This document shows, piece after piece, positions 17,145 to 25,667 of a stretch of DNA of 47,461 bases (positions within the stretch are counted from its first letter, which is position 1; each line of letters opens with the position of its first letter). The notes beneath the pieces are model-generated. The model was given only the letters and a program-made list of their open reading frames with translations, searched no databases and had not been told where the DNA came from. Location of the stretch: NCBI GenBank assembly GCA_016789605.1, contig JAEUQO010000260.1, positions 1-47,461 of the forward strand, written 5' to 3'. The translations under genes were made by a program, and so were the position numbers. The stretch comes from Acidobacteriota bacterium. GTDB taxonomy: Bacteria > Acidobacteriota > Blastocatellia > RBC074.

Positions 17145-18944
17145 CTACTTCCAAAGTTTGTTAATCACACGCAGCAACACAAACCCGCTGACGACGAAAA
17201 CTGCGCCCATCAGCAAGGCGGCACTGGTACGACCATAAAGAATATTCCCGACCGTAAACAGCGAAGACCAGATCGTAATGCTGCCAGAGAGCCAGCCGAC
17301 CAGCGCCAGCGGTAAACTTTCGCCTGTTTGTGCGGCTTCGGTTTTGGAAATGCCAGCGGCTTCGCGAATTGGTTCCCAACCTGGACCCGCCGGGCGAACC
17401 TTGCGGTAAAACTCAATCAAGGTTTTCCGATCCGTTTGCGGCGCTAAGTACGCAGCCAAGACCCAACAAACCGTTGTCACGGCAATTGTGATCAACAAAC
17501 TGTTGGCGGTGGAGGGAACTTCACCCCCGCTTTTTTTGATGACCAAGAATGCGATGGAAACCAGAAATGAGCTGAGCATCGCCACGACTTCGCACCAGGC
17601 ATTGATGCGCCACCAAAACCAGCGAAACAGATACAGCAACCCGGTGCCTGCGCCAACTTGCAGGATGATGTCAAAGGTGTCTTTGGCCGTGTCGAGCAAA
17701 TACACAACGGCGGATGAGAGCAGGAAAAGCAACACCGTGACGATACGACCAGCGAAAACGTAATGCCGCTCTTCGCCATTTTTATTGATAAATCGGCGAT
17801 AGAAATCGTGCACCAGATACGACGCGCCCCAGTTCAAGTGGGTCAGGATCGTTGAAGAGTTCGCCGCCACTAATCCGCCGACCATCAAACCGACAAAGCC
17901 TGCGGGCAGGAATTTCAACATCGCGGGGTACGCGATGTCGTGGCCCAGAAGTTTGGGATCGAGATTGGGAAAGGCGGCCTGAATGTCAGACAGTTGCGGG
18001 TACACCAAAATCGAAGCCAAGCCGACCAGAATCCACGGCCAGGGGCGCAAAACGTAATGTGCGACGTTGAAAAACAACACCGCGCCGAGCGCGTCTTTCT
18101 CGGATTTTGAGGCCAGCATACGTTGCGCCATATAGCTGCCGCCGCCCGGTTCCGATCCGGGATACCACACCGACCACCATTGCACGGCGATGGGAATGAT
18201 GAACACCGCCATCGCCATATCCCAGTTGTTTGTGAAATCTGGTAAGACGTTCAGGTAATTGATGCCTTCGGGCCCTTTCATTGAAGAAAGCTGGTTGACC
18301 AGCCCGTTCAGGCCACCGACTTGTGGGAGTCTGACGGCAAAATACGCTGCTGCGATGACCGCTGTCATCTTGATAAAAAACTGAATCATATCAATCACCA
18401 GCACGCCCCACAGGCCAGAGTGCGCGGCGAACGCGACGTTGAGCAAGCCGACAAACAGCAGGGTTTGCCAGCGTTCCAGGCCGAAGAGAATGCTGGCGAT
18501 TTTACACGCGGCCAGGTTTACAGAGGCCATGATCATGCAGTTGAAGAACAAGCCTAGATACAAGGCGCGAAAGCCGCGTACTGCGCTGGCTGCCGTTCCC
18601 GAATAGCGAATTTCGTAAAATTCCAGATCGGTCAGCACTTCCGAACGCCGCCAGAGTTTGGCGTAAAAGAACACCGTCGCAACGCCAGTCAGCACAAACG
18701 CCCACCAGACCCAATTGCCTGCGACACCATTGCGCCGCACGATATCCGTTACCAGATTCGGCGTGTCGCTGCTGAAGGTCGTTGCCACCATCGAAAGCCC
18801 GGCAAGCCACCACGGCACGGAACGTCCGGACGCAAAAAATTCCGATGTGCTTTTTCCTGATTTCTTGCCCAGAAAGAGCGCCGGAACAAAGCAAATGGCT
18901 ACGGCCAACACGGCAATGATCCAATCAAGCGTGCTCAGGTGCAT
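17145..18944 (-). CDS. Sodium:solute symporter (SSS family)
   Basis: 599 residues from ATG 18944, chosen because AAAGGA precedes it; a GTG six codons earlier would contain that site. About 14 membrane helices are visible. FFASGRSVPWWLAGLSMVATTFS is the conserved early SSS block (helix 1 Na+-site region), GLMVGGLVAANSSTILTHLNWGASYLVHDFY matches the late helix-8 'A..sS..t.lN..a...v.D.y' signature. It imports an organic solute with Na+; the substrate is unknown. It is first in the leftward run with the phosphodiesterase and sulfatase, so it may import a product of those exported hydrolases. The C-terminus is about 100 residues longer than the minimal family core. Confidence 0.93.
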   Translation of the reverse strand: MHLSTLDWIIAVLAVAICFVPALFLGKKSGKSTSEFFASGRSVPWWLAGLSMVATTFSSDTPNLVTDIVRRNGVAGNWVWWAFVLTGVATVFFYAKLWRRSEVLTDLEFYEIRYSGTAASAVRGFRALYLGLFFNCMIMASVNLAACKIASILFGLERWQTLLFVGLLNVAFAAHSGLWGVLVIDMIQFFIKMTAVIAAAYFAVRLPQVGGLNGLVNQLSSMKGPEGINYLNVLPDFTNNWDMAMAVFIIPIAVQWWSVWYPGSEPGGGSYMAQRMLASKSEKDALGAVLFFNVAHYVLRPWPWILVGLASILVYPQLSDIQAAFPNLDPKLLGHDIAYPAMLKFLPAGFVGLMVGGLVAANSSTILTHLNWGASYLVHDFYRRFINKNGEERHYVFAGRIVTVLLFLLSSAVVYLLDTAKDTFDIILQVGAGTGLLYLFRWFWWRINAWCEVVAMLSSFLVSIAFLVIKKSGGEVPSTANSLLITIAVTTVCWVLAAYLAPQTDRKTLIEFYRKVRPAGPGWEPIREAAGISKTEAAQTGESLPLALVGWLSGSITIWSSLFTVGNILYGRTSAALLMGAVFVVSGFVLLRVINKLWK

Positions 18945-19333
18945 AGAGAAGAGTCCTTTCACAAACCAGTTTCGGCAAGAAACAGCTCTTGCAGACCGAA
19001 TCCGGCAGCGGTTTGGGTTGTACGTTTTTACTTCTAGAAAAGCAGGTGTGATTGATGCGGGGGGATACTACCGTTTGAGGGGAATTCTGTCGAGCAGTGC
19101 AAGCGGGTCATTCGCGCTGAGCAGAAGCGGGAACTGTAAGCCCGTTTTAGGCTGGAAGTCGTTTGGGATGGTGTCTCACTTTCTGTTACCATCCGATTGA
19201 CCTTACGACGAGCCTGAAAACTAAATCAGAACACGCGACATTGGTACACGACAAAGTCAGGACGCCAAGATTCATCGGAATGTTTAAACGTCGCGTGTTC
19301 TGATGACGGCTGTTACGATTTAGGATCAAGACT
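18945..19333. other. Divergent intergenic region
   Basis: About 390 bp between the leftward symporter gene and the rightward pseudopilin-like gene. No gene is apparent. It must hold promoters for both directions and contains the 78-bp inverted-repeat element described separately. Confidence 0.6.
19226..19303. repeat. 78-bp element bounded by a perfect 14-bp inverted repeat
   Basis: TCAGAACACGCGAC (19226-19239) and GTCGCGTGTTCTGA (19290-19303) are exact reverse complements, 50 bp apart. Inside, ATT/AAT pairing continues past a GTTTAAAC bulge and there is a small GAC-AAA-GTC hairpin. It sits 30 bp before the gene at 19334, so it could be an mRNA leader fold, an operator pair or a miniature mobile element. 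No target-site duplication is evident. Confidence 0.6.
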
Positions 19334-19963
19334 ATGAAATTTCGCGGAAGTTTTAGCAAACGGTTGCTCATAGGCGTCTTTGCCGGTGTCGTACTGGCGA
19401 TTGCCGGATTGTCTGCCGTGGTCGCTGACACAATCAGCGTTGGACAAGCGCGCAATCTATTGCAGCATCTCGGCGGGGCGAACTGGTCTAAGAACCAGGT
19501 GCAGATCAGAGACATCTCTGCCGGAGTCGGCGCCGGAGGCGCAGTCGTTGAAGCGCAGATTGAAACGGCTTTTCGGCTGGCCAAGGAAAAAGGCAATTGG
19601 CGCGTGACCGAAATTCGCCTGGGAGATCGTCAATGGGAGTCATTTGAGCTCATTGAAGAGGCAGTGCGCCGCGAAAAGATTCGTCGCACCAGTGCTCTGT
19701 TGACGCAAATGGCAGATGCGTTGAGCGCATATCAAAAAGCGCACGGACAATTTATTGAGGCAGACAAGGTCACTCCGCTGCTTGATCAACTGGCGCCGCA
19801 GTACCTGACAACGGTACAGCGCTTTGACCTGTGGGGAGAAGAATTGAAATATCACGGAAGCGGGGCTTCGTATTGGTTGAGTTCTGATGGCCCCGATCGC
19901 AAATCGGGCACGAAGGATGATTTGGTGGTGGAAAACGGCGCGCTCAAGGCGAGCCTCGAATAG
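19334..19963 (+). CDS. Membrane-anchored protein with pseudopilin (GspG)-like C-terminus
   Basis: 209 residues. One N-terminal hydrophobic segment (LLIGVFAGVVLAIAGLSAVVA, about 11-31) anchors or exports it. Residues 35-105 form an unrecognised alpha/beta region. The C-terminal part LLTQMADALSAYQKAHGQF, then FDLWGEELKYH and YWLSSDGPDRKSGTKDDLV, closely follows the pattern of the type II secretion major pseudopilin ('..fDpWG..y.Y' and the calcium-binding loop 'S.G.Dg..GT.DDi'). It lacks the prepilin peptidase site GFTLIE, so it is not a normal pseudopilin. It is followed 2 bp later by a membrane protein gene. Function unknown. Confidence 0.75.
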   Translation: MKFRGSFSKRLLIGVFAGVVLAIAGLSAVVADTISVGQARNLLQHLGGANWSKNQVQIRDISAGVGAGGAVVEAQIETAFRLAKEKGNWRVTEIRLGDRQWESFELIEEAVRREKIRRTSALLTQMADALSAYQKAHGQFIEADKVTPLLDQLAPQYLTTVQRFDLWGEELKYHGSGASYWLSSDGPDRKSGTKDDLVVENGALKASLE

Positions 19964-19965
19964 CT

Positions 19966-20448
19966 ATGGATTACATTTCAGTAGAACATCAAAAAGCTCT
20001 GGCGCAACGATATCGGCTGGCCTGTATCGTGGTTACGGCGTTCATGGTTTCAGTTTTGGTTTATTTGTTGGTGGCGCGCATCGTCACGCCGGAAAATCCC
20101 GTTCCGGGCAGCGAGACTTGGGCACAACCGATCTATTCCGGCATCATTGTCTTGGGTTTGCTGGTGGTAGTTTGTCGTAGATTATTACTCTCTCAGATGG
20201 TGATGCGTCCTGCGGCCTCGCGCGGTGGGGTCATCGCGGTCTTGGCGAACCTTTTTACCATGACTATTGTGGTGGCTGTGGCGGCTGAACTGGCTGCTCT
20301 CGTGGGCTTGGTTTTTTATTTCCTGACCGGTGATTATCAATACAGCTGGCGGCTGGGTGTGGTCAGTCTGTTTTTGCTCGCGTACAGTTTTCCCCGACGT
20401 GGCGAATGGGAGCGCGCAGTTGTTGCCAGTACGAAAGCACAGGCTTGA
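19966..20448 (+). CDS. Four-helix membrane protein, unknown function
   Basis: 160 residues with hydrophobic helices at about 20-41, 58-75, 88-112 and 113-145 (LACIVVTAFMVSVLVYLLVA; IYSGIIVLGLLVVVC; GGVIAVLANLFTMTIVVAVA; LAALVGLVFYFLTG). It starts 2 bp after the previous stop, so the two are surely in one operon and possibly form a complex. I do not recognise the family. Both termini are polar and probably cytoplasmic. Confidence 0.7.
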   Translation: MDYISVEHQKALAQRYRLACIVVTAFMVSVLVYLLVARIVTPENPVPGSETWAQPIYSGIIVLGLLVVVCRRLLLSQMVMRPAASRGGVIAVLANLFTMTIVVAVAAELAALVGLVFYFLTGDYQYSWRLGVVSLFLLAYSFPRRGEWERAVVASTKAQA

Positions 20449-20521
20449 TCTTCTTGATCTTTAAGTTGGCCTGCGGCTGACTGCGCTTCGATTATCTTGG
20501 GCATATTAAGGTGGCAGTACG

Positions 20522-22639
20522 ATGAAACGACATTCTCTGGCGGCGATGATTTTGTTCGGGCTTGGGCTGACGATTGGTGGTCTAGCTGGCCACGTCTGGG
20601 GGCAAACGCCTGTACAGTCAGGGCAGGGAAAAACCGCGTCTGCCACGATGACCGCGCCACAAACTCCCAGCAAGTTTTCTTTCTCGGTGGAATCGCGCAA
20701 ACGCCAGCAGGCCTATTTGCGCTATTTGGAAGCGCAACGGCTCAAGAACGAGGTTCTGCGAACGCGGAGCATGCGTTTGCTTGAAGACGCGATTAAGGCC
20801 TTTCGCGAAGCCAGCGAGCTTGATCCTAAGGCCGCAGAACCGCACGTAGATTTGGGGGAAATCTACTTCTTTCACTTTTCACGTCACGAAGTGGCAGAGC
20901 GCGAAGCGGAAATTGCCATCAAGCTTGACCCCAAAAATGTTGGGGCGCATCTGTTATTAGGCCGCGTGTATATCCATCTGGCAAAGATGGAAAACAATCC
21001 GCGCTCACTGTATCTGGATCGTGCGATGCGCGCCTATGAAAAGGTGACGGAGTTCGATCCGGGGCAAGCCGAAGCCTGGGCATTTCTGGCAGACCTTTAT
21101 CAATTGAGAAACAACCAGTCCCGCGAAATCTTCGCACTGGAAAAATGGACAGGCGCACCGATTCCCAACGATCCGCTGTTTTATCAACGGATGATGAATG
21201 CCGACTTGATGCCGGATCGGGCATATTACCGGCTGTCGTTGCTCTATCTCAGTCAGGGGAAAAACAGACAAGCCATTGATGCGGCACGTCGTGCCTACGA
21301 AGCCAATCCGGACGCGGGCGAATACGCTAGCAATCTGATTTCCGTTTTGCGCGAAGCGGGCACCAGCGCAGATGAGTTGCGCATTTACGGCCAATTGATG
21401 AAAACGGCCAATAGCCCGGCGTTGTGGCTTGGCTATGGTTCGGCTTTGATCCGTGCCGGGCGGGCAGGGGAAGCGGTTGAACGCTTGCAAGAATACATCA
21501 AGCTTGACCCGGCGAATGCCAGTGCCATTGGTTTGCTAGCTTTGGCGCAGCGCCGGGCAGATCAACGGTCAGCGGCGATAGAAACGCTCAAAGCCGGCTT
21601 AGCACGAGTCGAACCGGGAATCAGAACCAACCTATTGTTGGAGCTGGGACAGATTTACGAGGAACTTGGCCGTAACGATGACGCGATTTTGCAATACGAG
21701 CAGGCTTTTGACAGTTTTACCGCTAAAGGCGGTGTTACGCCTGTCAATGCGCCATTGTTTAATGAGATCGTTACCCGGCTGGTACAGGTTTGCCGTCGTA
21801 GTGGGCAGCAAACAAAGCTGCAAGCCGTGTTGACACGCGCACGTCGTTTGGTTGACGAGCATAACCCGTTGCTGGATCACCTGACGATTGACATGTTGCG
21901 TGAAGATGGCAAACGACGCGAAGCGCTCGATCTGGCGCTGGCAGCAATACGGCGCTATCCAGATGATCGTTCTCTGAAATTTACGGAAGCCCTGATTCTT
22001 ACCGATTTACGGCGGTTCAACGATGCTGCTGAACGATTGCGTGCGCTGCTCAAAGGGAATCCGGAAGATGCTACGGACGACGCTACGGTCTATTTGTTGC
22101 TCGGCGGGGTACAGTTGCAGGCTGGCCAGCTTGTTGAAGCGGAAGCTTCGATACGCAAGGCGATGACGCTAAACCCCGATGATCCGGAAGCATTGGTTCA
22201 GCTCAGCTCTGTACAAGACCGGGCTGGCAAGCACACTGAAGCGGAAAAGACTTTGCGTGATTTGCTGCGTCGGCATTCGGATTATGCAACGGCGTTGAAC
22301 AATCTGGGCTATCAGTTGTTGGAACGCGGCGAACGTTTTGATGAAGCGCTGAAACTGATCGAGCAGGCCGTCGCCATTGAACCTATCAATGGCAGTTTCC
22401 TGGACAGTTTGGGCTGGGCAAATTTCAAGCTGGGGCGATTGGAAAAAGCACGCGAGAATTTGGAGCGTGCGATGATGTATTCTCGCCGTAACGCCACGTT
22501 GCACGAACATCTAGGCGATGTATTGAAAGAGTTGGGAAAACTGGCTGAAGCCCGCCGCCAATGGGAACGAGCACTCGAATATTCGATTGAAGCGGATGAA
22601 ATGGCCCGGCTTAAAGTGAAACTGAAAGACCTGCGTTAA
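20522..22639 (+). CDS. Exported tetratricopeptide-repeat protein
   Basis: 705 residues. A signal peptide (AAMILFGLGLTIGGLAGHVWGQ) directs it to the periplasm. The rest is almost entirely TPR: units such as AIKAFREASELDPKAAEPHV, AMRAYEKVTEFDPGQAEAWA, AVERLQEYIKLDPANASAIG, AEASIRKAMTLNPDDPEALV and ALKLIEQAVAIEPINGSFLD show the 34-residue pattern with Ala8/Ala20/Pro32-type positions. The last repeats (LDSLGWANFKLGRLEKARENLERAM) match the conserved end of bacterial periplasmic TPR proteins adjacent to ispE. The role is protein-protein scaffolding; partner unknown. AAGGTGG precedes ATG 20522. ispE follows after 10 bp, indicating an operon. Confidence 0.92.
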   Translation: MKRHSLAAMILFGLGLTIGGLAGHVWGQTPVQSGQGKTASATMTAPQTPSKFSFSVESRKRQQAYLRYLEAQRLKNEVLRTRSMRLLEDAIKAFREASELDPKAAEPHVDLGEIYFFHFSRHEVAEREAEIAIKLDPKNVGAHLLLGRVYIHLAKMENNPRSLYLDRAMRAYEKVTEFDPGQAEAWAFLADLYQLRNNQSREIFALEKWTGAPIPNDPLFYQRMMNADLMPDRAYYRLSLLYLSQGKNRQAIDAARRAYEANPDAGEYASNLISVLREAGTSADELRIYGQLMKTANSPALWLGYGSALIRAGRAGEAVERLQEYIKLDPANASAIGLLALAQRRADQRSAAIETLKAGLARVEPGIRTNLLLELGQIYEELGRNDDAILQYEQAFDSFTAKGGVTPVNAPLFNEIVTRLVQVCRRSGQQTKLQAVLTRARRLVDEHNPLLDHLTIDMLREDGKRREALDLALAAIRRYPDDRSLKFTEALILTDLRRFNDAAERLRALLKGNPEDATDDATVYLLLGGVQLQAGQLVEAEASIRKAMTLNPDDPEALVQLSSVQDRAGKHTEAEKTLRDLLRRHSDYATALNNLGYQLLERGERFDEALKLIEQAVAIEPINGSFLDSLGWANFKLGRLEKARENLERAMMYSRRNATLHEHLGDVLKELGKLAEARRQWERALEYSIEADEMARLKVKLKDLR

Positions 22640-22649
22640 CTTCGCATTG

Positions 22650-23567
22650 ATGATTCTCACACTTCCTTCTTTTGCCAAGATCAATTGGACGCTGGAAATT
22701 CTGGGCAAGCGTTCGGATGGCTATCACGAATTGCGTACCTTGTTGCAAACGATCAGTGTCGCTGAAGAGCTGATCTTTGAACCGATTGCCAGCGGGATTG
22801 AGTTGTTCTGTGATCATCCTGGAGTGCCTTGCGACGAAACCAACCTGGTTTATCGCGCGGCACGCTTGTTGGCTGATTGGGGCCAGATTTCCCACGGCAT
22901 ACGGATTACTTTGCACAAGCGTATTCCAACCGGGGCTGGGCTGGGCGGTGGCAGTGCCAACGCTGCAGTGACGCTCATGGCCTTGCAGCGGTTGTGGGAG
23001 ATGACGGTTCCGACCGGGGAGCTATATGCGATGGCTGCTAAGCTGGGGGCTGATGTGCCGTGTTTTTTGCTTGGCGGAACCTGTCTGGGAGTCGGACGAG
23101 GAGATGAGGTTTACCCGTTGCCAGACATTCGGGCAGACTTTTTGCTGCTTGTGAATGCAGGGATACAAGTCCCGACAAAAGAAGTTTACGGGAATTTGCC
23201 GGGTGAGTTGACAAACCCAAAACCCGTCGCTAAGATGCCCACTTCCTTCGTGGCTGCATACGCTGCCGAAACAACACCAAATGAATTGACGCCGCTGCAA
23301 AATGATCTGGAAATTCCGGTGTTGGCTCGTCACCCGTTGTTGGAAGAGATAAAACAACGGCTTTGGGCAGCGAAAGCGCGCGGTGTTTTGATGTCGGGCA
23401 GCGGTTCGACAATCTTTGCGATCTTTGACACTGAAGCGGAGCGCACCAACGCGCAACGCGAATTGAGCCAGCGAGATTGGTGGTGCGTTCCAGTGCGCAC
23501 GCTAGGTCGCGCTGAGTATCACCAAATATACCGGCAAGCATTTGCCGCAGCAGAAGCTCAGATTTAG
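22650..23567 (+). CDS. ispE: 4-diphosphocytidyl-2-C-methyl-D-erythritol kinase
   Basis: 305 residues from ATG 22650 (a TTG one codon earlier is less likely). IspE phosphorylates the 2-hydroxyl of CDP-methylerythritol in the MEP isoprenoid pathway, using ATP. This is a GHMP kinase: Lys10 in FAKIN, the ATP-binding loop PTGAGLGGGSANAA (93-106), catalytic Asp135 in KLGADVPCFL, and the C-terminal motif VLMSGSGSTIFAIFD. Cytoplasmic. It sits between the TPR gene and tRNA-Gln/prs, an order seen in other bacteria (ispE-tRNA-Gln-prs). Confidence 0.97.
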   Translation: MILTLPSFAKINWTLEILGKRSDGYHELRTLLQTISVAEELIFEPIASGIELFCDHPGVPCDETNLVYRAARLLADWGQISHGIRITLHKRIPTGAGLGGGSANAAVTLMALQRLWEMTVPTGELYAMAAKLGADVPCFLLGGTCLGVGRGDEVYPLPDIRADFLLLVNAGIQVPTKEVYGNLPGELTNPKPVAKMPTSFVAAYAAETTPNELTPLQNDLEIPVLARHPLLEEIKQRLWAAKARGVLMSGSGSTIFAIFDTEAERTNAQRELSQRDWWCVPVRTLGRAEYHQIYRQAFAAAEAQI

Positions 23568-23669
23568 CTATCGTGGGAGGCTTCAGCTTGCAGAGCAAGA
23601 ATGAGATTAAACACCATCAAAAAGCCCTGAAAAAAGTTTTGGCCGGGTGTGAGAGCTTAATTTAGTTTG

Positions 23670-23685
23670 TTGATTGCGCAATCAA
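23670..23685. promoter_or_regulatory. 16-bp perfect palindrome upstream of tRNA-Gln
   Basis: TTGATTGCGCAATCAA at 23670-23685 is its own reverse complement and lies 27 bp before the tRNA, where a promoter or operator would be. No -10 or -35 could be assigned with confidence, so the role is open. Confidence 0.4.
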
Positions 23686-23711
23686 GCGAGATTCGCAAAG
23701 AACAAGTTTGT

Positions 23712-23786
<75 letters not shown>

Positions 23787-23791
23787 TGCAT

Positions 23792-23870
23792 TAGTGATGA
23801 GTGCTAGAGAATAAGGACTACCAAAGATGCTTTTAGCAGGTCAGTCATTGTTCCTTAGCACTCATCGCTA
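23792..23870 (+). repeat. Inverted repeat / long imperfect hairpin before prs
   Basis: TAGTGATGAGTGCTA (23792-23806) pairs with TAGCACTCATCGCTA (23856-23870) over all 15 positions if one G-U is allowed. Inside, AAGGA/TCCTT, ACC/GGT and TGC/GCA can extend the stem to a TTTTA loop. It lies between tRNA-Gln and prs and ends 13 bp before the prs start, so it would form in a co-transcript and could define tRNA 3' processing or prs leader structure. Confidence 0.55.
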
Positions 23871-23883
23871 TTTATAGAGAACC

Positions 23884-24831
23884 GTGAATAGCCTTCAAAT
23901 CTTTTCGGGCAACGCCCATCGCTCACTGGCGCAAGAAATTTGCGCTTATCTGGGACTGGAACTGGGCCGCGCCAACACGACGCGATTTCCCGACGGCGAA
24001 TTCAATTTTCAGATTCTCGAAAACGTGCGCGGCAGTGACGTCTTTATCGTTCAACCGACCTGCCCGCCGGTGGATTCTCACCTGATGGAACTGCTGATTA
24101 TGATTGACGCTTTTCGGCGTTCATCAGCAGATCGTATCACTGCGGTGATTCCTTATTACGGTTATGCGCGCGGAGATAAGAAAGACCGCCCGCGCATTCC
24201 GATTTCGGCGCGGTTGGTGGCCAACCTGATTACAACGGCTGGCGCAAATCGAGTGTTGACGATTGATTTGCACGCGCCGCAGATTCAAGGTTTCTTTGAT
24301 ATTCCGGTTGATCACTTGTTTGCTGCGCCGGTGATGATTGATTACTTCACCAATAATCGGATTGACGATCTGGTGGTCGTCGCTCCTGATCCAGGTGGCG
24401 CTGAGCGGGCACGCGCATATGCTAAACGGCTTGATGCTGATTTCGCGATTGTGGACAAACGCCGTGAAAAATCGCAGCCTGGCCACGCCGAAGCTGAAGT
24501 GATGAATGTGGTCGGGCAAGTCGAAGGCCGTGATGTGCTGATCGTGGACGATATGATGGACACGGCTGGTACGTTGACCAAGGTCGCGGAAGCCTTACAG
24601 AAAAAAGGGGCCAAGCGAGTGTTGACCAGTTGTGTTCATGCAGTGCTTTCAGGCAATGCCATTGAACGGATCAAGAATTCGCCGCTTGAAAAAGTGATCA
24701 TGACCAACACGTTGCCGCCGAAAGAGGCGTGTGCTTTTCCCCAGTTTGAATGTTTGAGTGTGGGGCCGTTGCTGGCTGAAGCAATCAAATCCATTCACGA
24801 GGAAAGCTCAGTGAGTCGGTTATTTATTTAA
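23884..24831 (+). CDS. prs: Ribose-phosphate pyrophosphokinase
   Basis: 315 residues, the usual length for class I PRPP synthetase, which makes PRPP from ribose-5-phosphate and ATP for purine, pyrimidine, His and Trp synthesis. Motifs: FPDGEFN (35-41), YYGYARGDKKDRPRIPI (91-107, flexible ATP region), DLHAPQIQGFFDIPVDHL (128-145), and the PRPP-binding loop VLIVDDMMDTAGTL (218-231). The start is GTG 23884, the only possibility after an in-frame TAG a few codons upstream. Cytoplasmic hexamer. It begins the core order prs-rplY-pth. Confidence 0.98.
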   Translation: MNSLQIFSGNAHRSLAQEICAYLGLELGRANTTRFPDGEFNFQILENVRGSDVFIVQPTCPPVDSHLMELLIMIDAFRRSSADRITAVIPYYGYARGDKKDRPRIPISARLVANLITTAGANRVLTIDLHAPQIQGFFDIPVDHLFAAPVMIDYFTNNRIDDLVVVAPDPGGAERARAYAKRLDADFAIVDKRREKSQPGHAEAEVMNVVGQVEGRDVLIVDDMMDTAGTLTKVAEALQKKGAKRVLTSCVHAVLSGNAIERIKNSPLEKVIMTNTLPPKEACAFPQFECLSVGPLLAEAIKSIHEESSVSRLFI

Positions 24832-24899
24832 CTTGAGATTGTCGGGCGATCCAGGCGGATTTGTCACAGGCAATTTCACGGGCGTTGTTTGAAAGCCCA

Positions 24900-24927
24900 C
24901 GACAAACCACTGGTTTGTCGATTTTTT
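24900..24927 (+). terminator. Intrinsic-terminator-like hairpin just before rplY
   Basis: CGACAAACCA (24900-24909) and TGGTTTGTCG (24911-24920) form a 9-10 bp stem followed by A and six T (24922-24927). It ends only 15 bases before the rplY ATG, leaving no room for a separate promoter, so rplY must be reached by read-through. This suggests either an attenuator or a leaky terminator after prs. Confidence 0.75.
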
Positions 24928-24942
24928 CCGTGGAGCTGAAAA

Positions 24943-25581
24943 ATGAGTTTCGATACCTCTGTTTCGTTAAACGCTGAAGGCCGCACCACTCGCGGCAAGA
25001 ACGAAGCACGCCGCCTGCGCGCCGCCGGTTTGGTTCCGGTGACGCTTTATGGCGGTGGCCAAGAGGCTGCCAGCGCAACGGTTGCCAAACGCGAATTTGC
25101 CGCGTTGATTCGTGCGCACGGCCGCAATGCAATCTTCACTCTGAATGTGGATGGGGCTGGAACCCCGGTGAAGATCGCTGAAGTGCAGCTTGATCCTATC
25201 AAGGGCGGTGTCTGGCACATTGACTTGATGCGGATTTCGTTGACTGAAAAAGCCAAGTTCGAAGTTTCGGTCAAAATTATTGGTGAATCCGAAGGCGTGA
25301 AATTTGGCGGCGGCATTCTGGATATCCCGACGCACTCGTTGGAAATCCGTTGTTTGCCGACCGAAGTTCCTGATGCAATCGAAGTTGACGTGACCAAATT
25401 GGGTCTCGGCGCGAACTTCAAAGTCGTAGACCTTTCGCTCGCCGAAGGGATTGAAATTCTTGATGACCCGGAAACGGTTATTGCCACTGTGGTGGCGCCG
25501 CGTGCCGAAGAAGGGGCGGTTGCGGCTGAAGGTGGAGCCGAACCGGAAGTGATCAAGAAAGGTAAAGGCGAAGAAAAGTAA
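24943..25581 (+). CDS. rplY: 50S ribosomal protein bL25 (CTC-type, long form)
   Basis: 212 residues, the long TL5/CTC form. The N-terminal 5S-rRNA-binding domain (GRTTRGKNEARRLRAAGLVPVTLYGG, 12-37) is followed by the second beta domain with GVWHIDLMRISLTEKAKFEVSVKI and LEIRCLPTEVPDAIEVDVTKLGLG. The acidic Ala/Glu-rich C-terminal tail is typical of long forms. It binds 5S rRNA in the central protuberance. GGAG precedes ATG 24943 by 7 bases. The neighbours prs and pth are its classical partners; the terminator-like hairpin upstream suggests separate control. Confidence 0.97.
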   Translation: MSFDTSVSLNAEGRTTRGKNEARRLRAAGLVPVTLYGGGQEAASATVAKREFAALIRAHGRNAIFTLNVDGAGTPVKIAEVQLDPIKGGVWHIDLMRISLTEKAKFEVSVKIIGESEGVKFGGGILDIPTHSLEIRCLPTEVPDAIEVDVTKLGLGANFKVVDLSLAEGIEILDDPETVIATVVAPRAEEGAVAAEGGAEPEVIKKGKGEEK

Positions 25582-25667
25582 CAACTGGTTGGGGCGCAAG
25601 CTGCTTGCAACATATTTGCTGCAAATCACTTCCAGTTTGTTTAACTTCTTCAATGCAGGGCTGAGTT

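Noticed and set aside
17023..17154. N-terminal extension of the phosphodiesterase
   Set aside because: The extra 44 codons come from a repeat element; the internal ATG 17022 gives a proper signal peptide.
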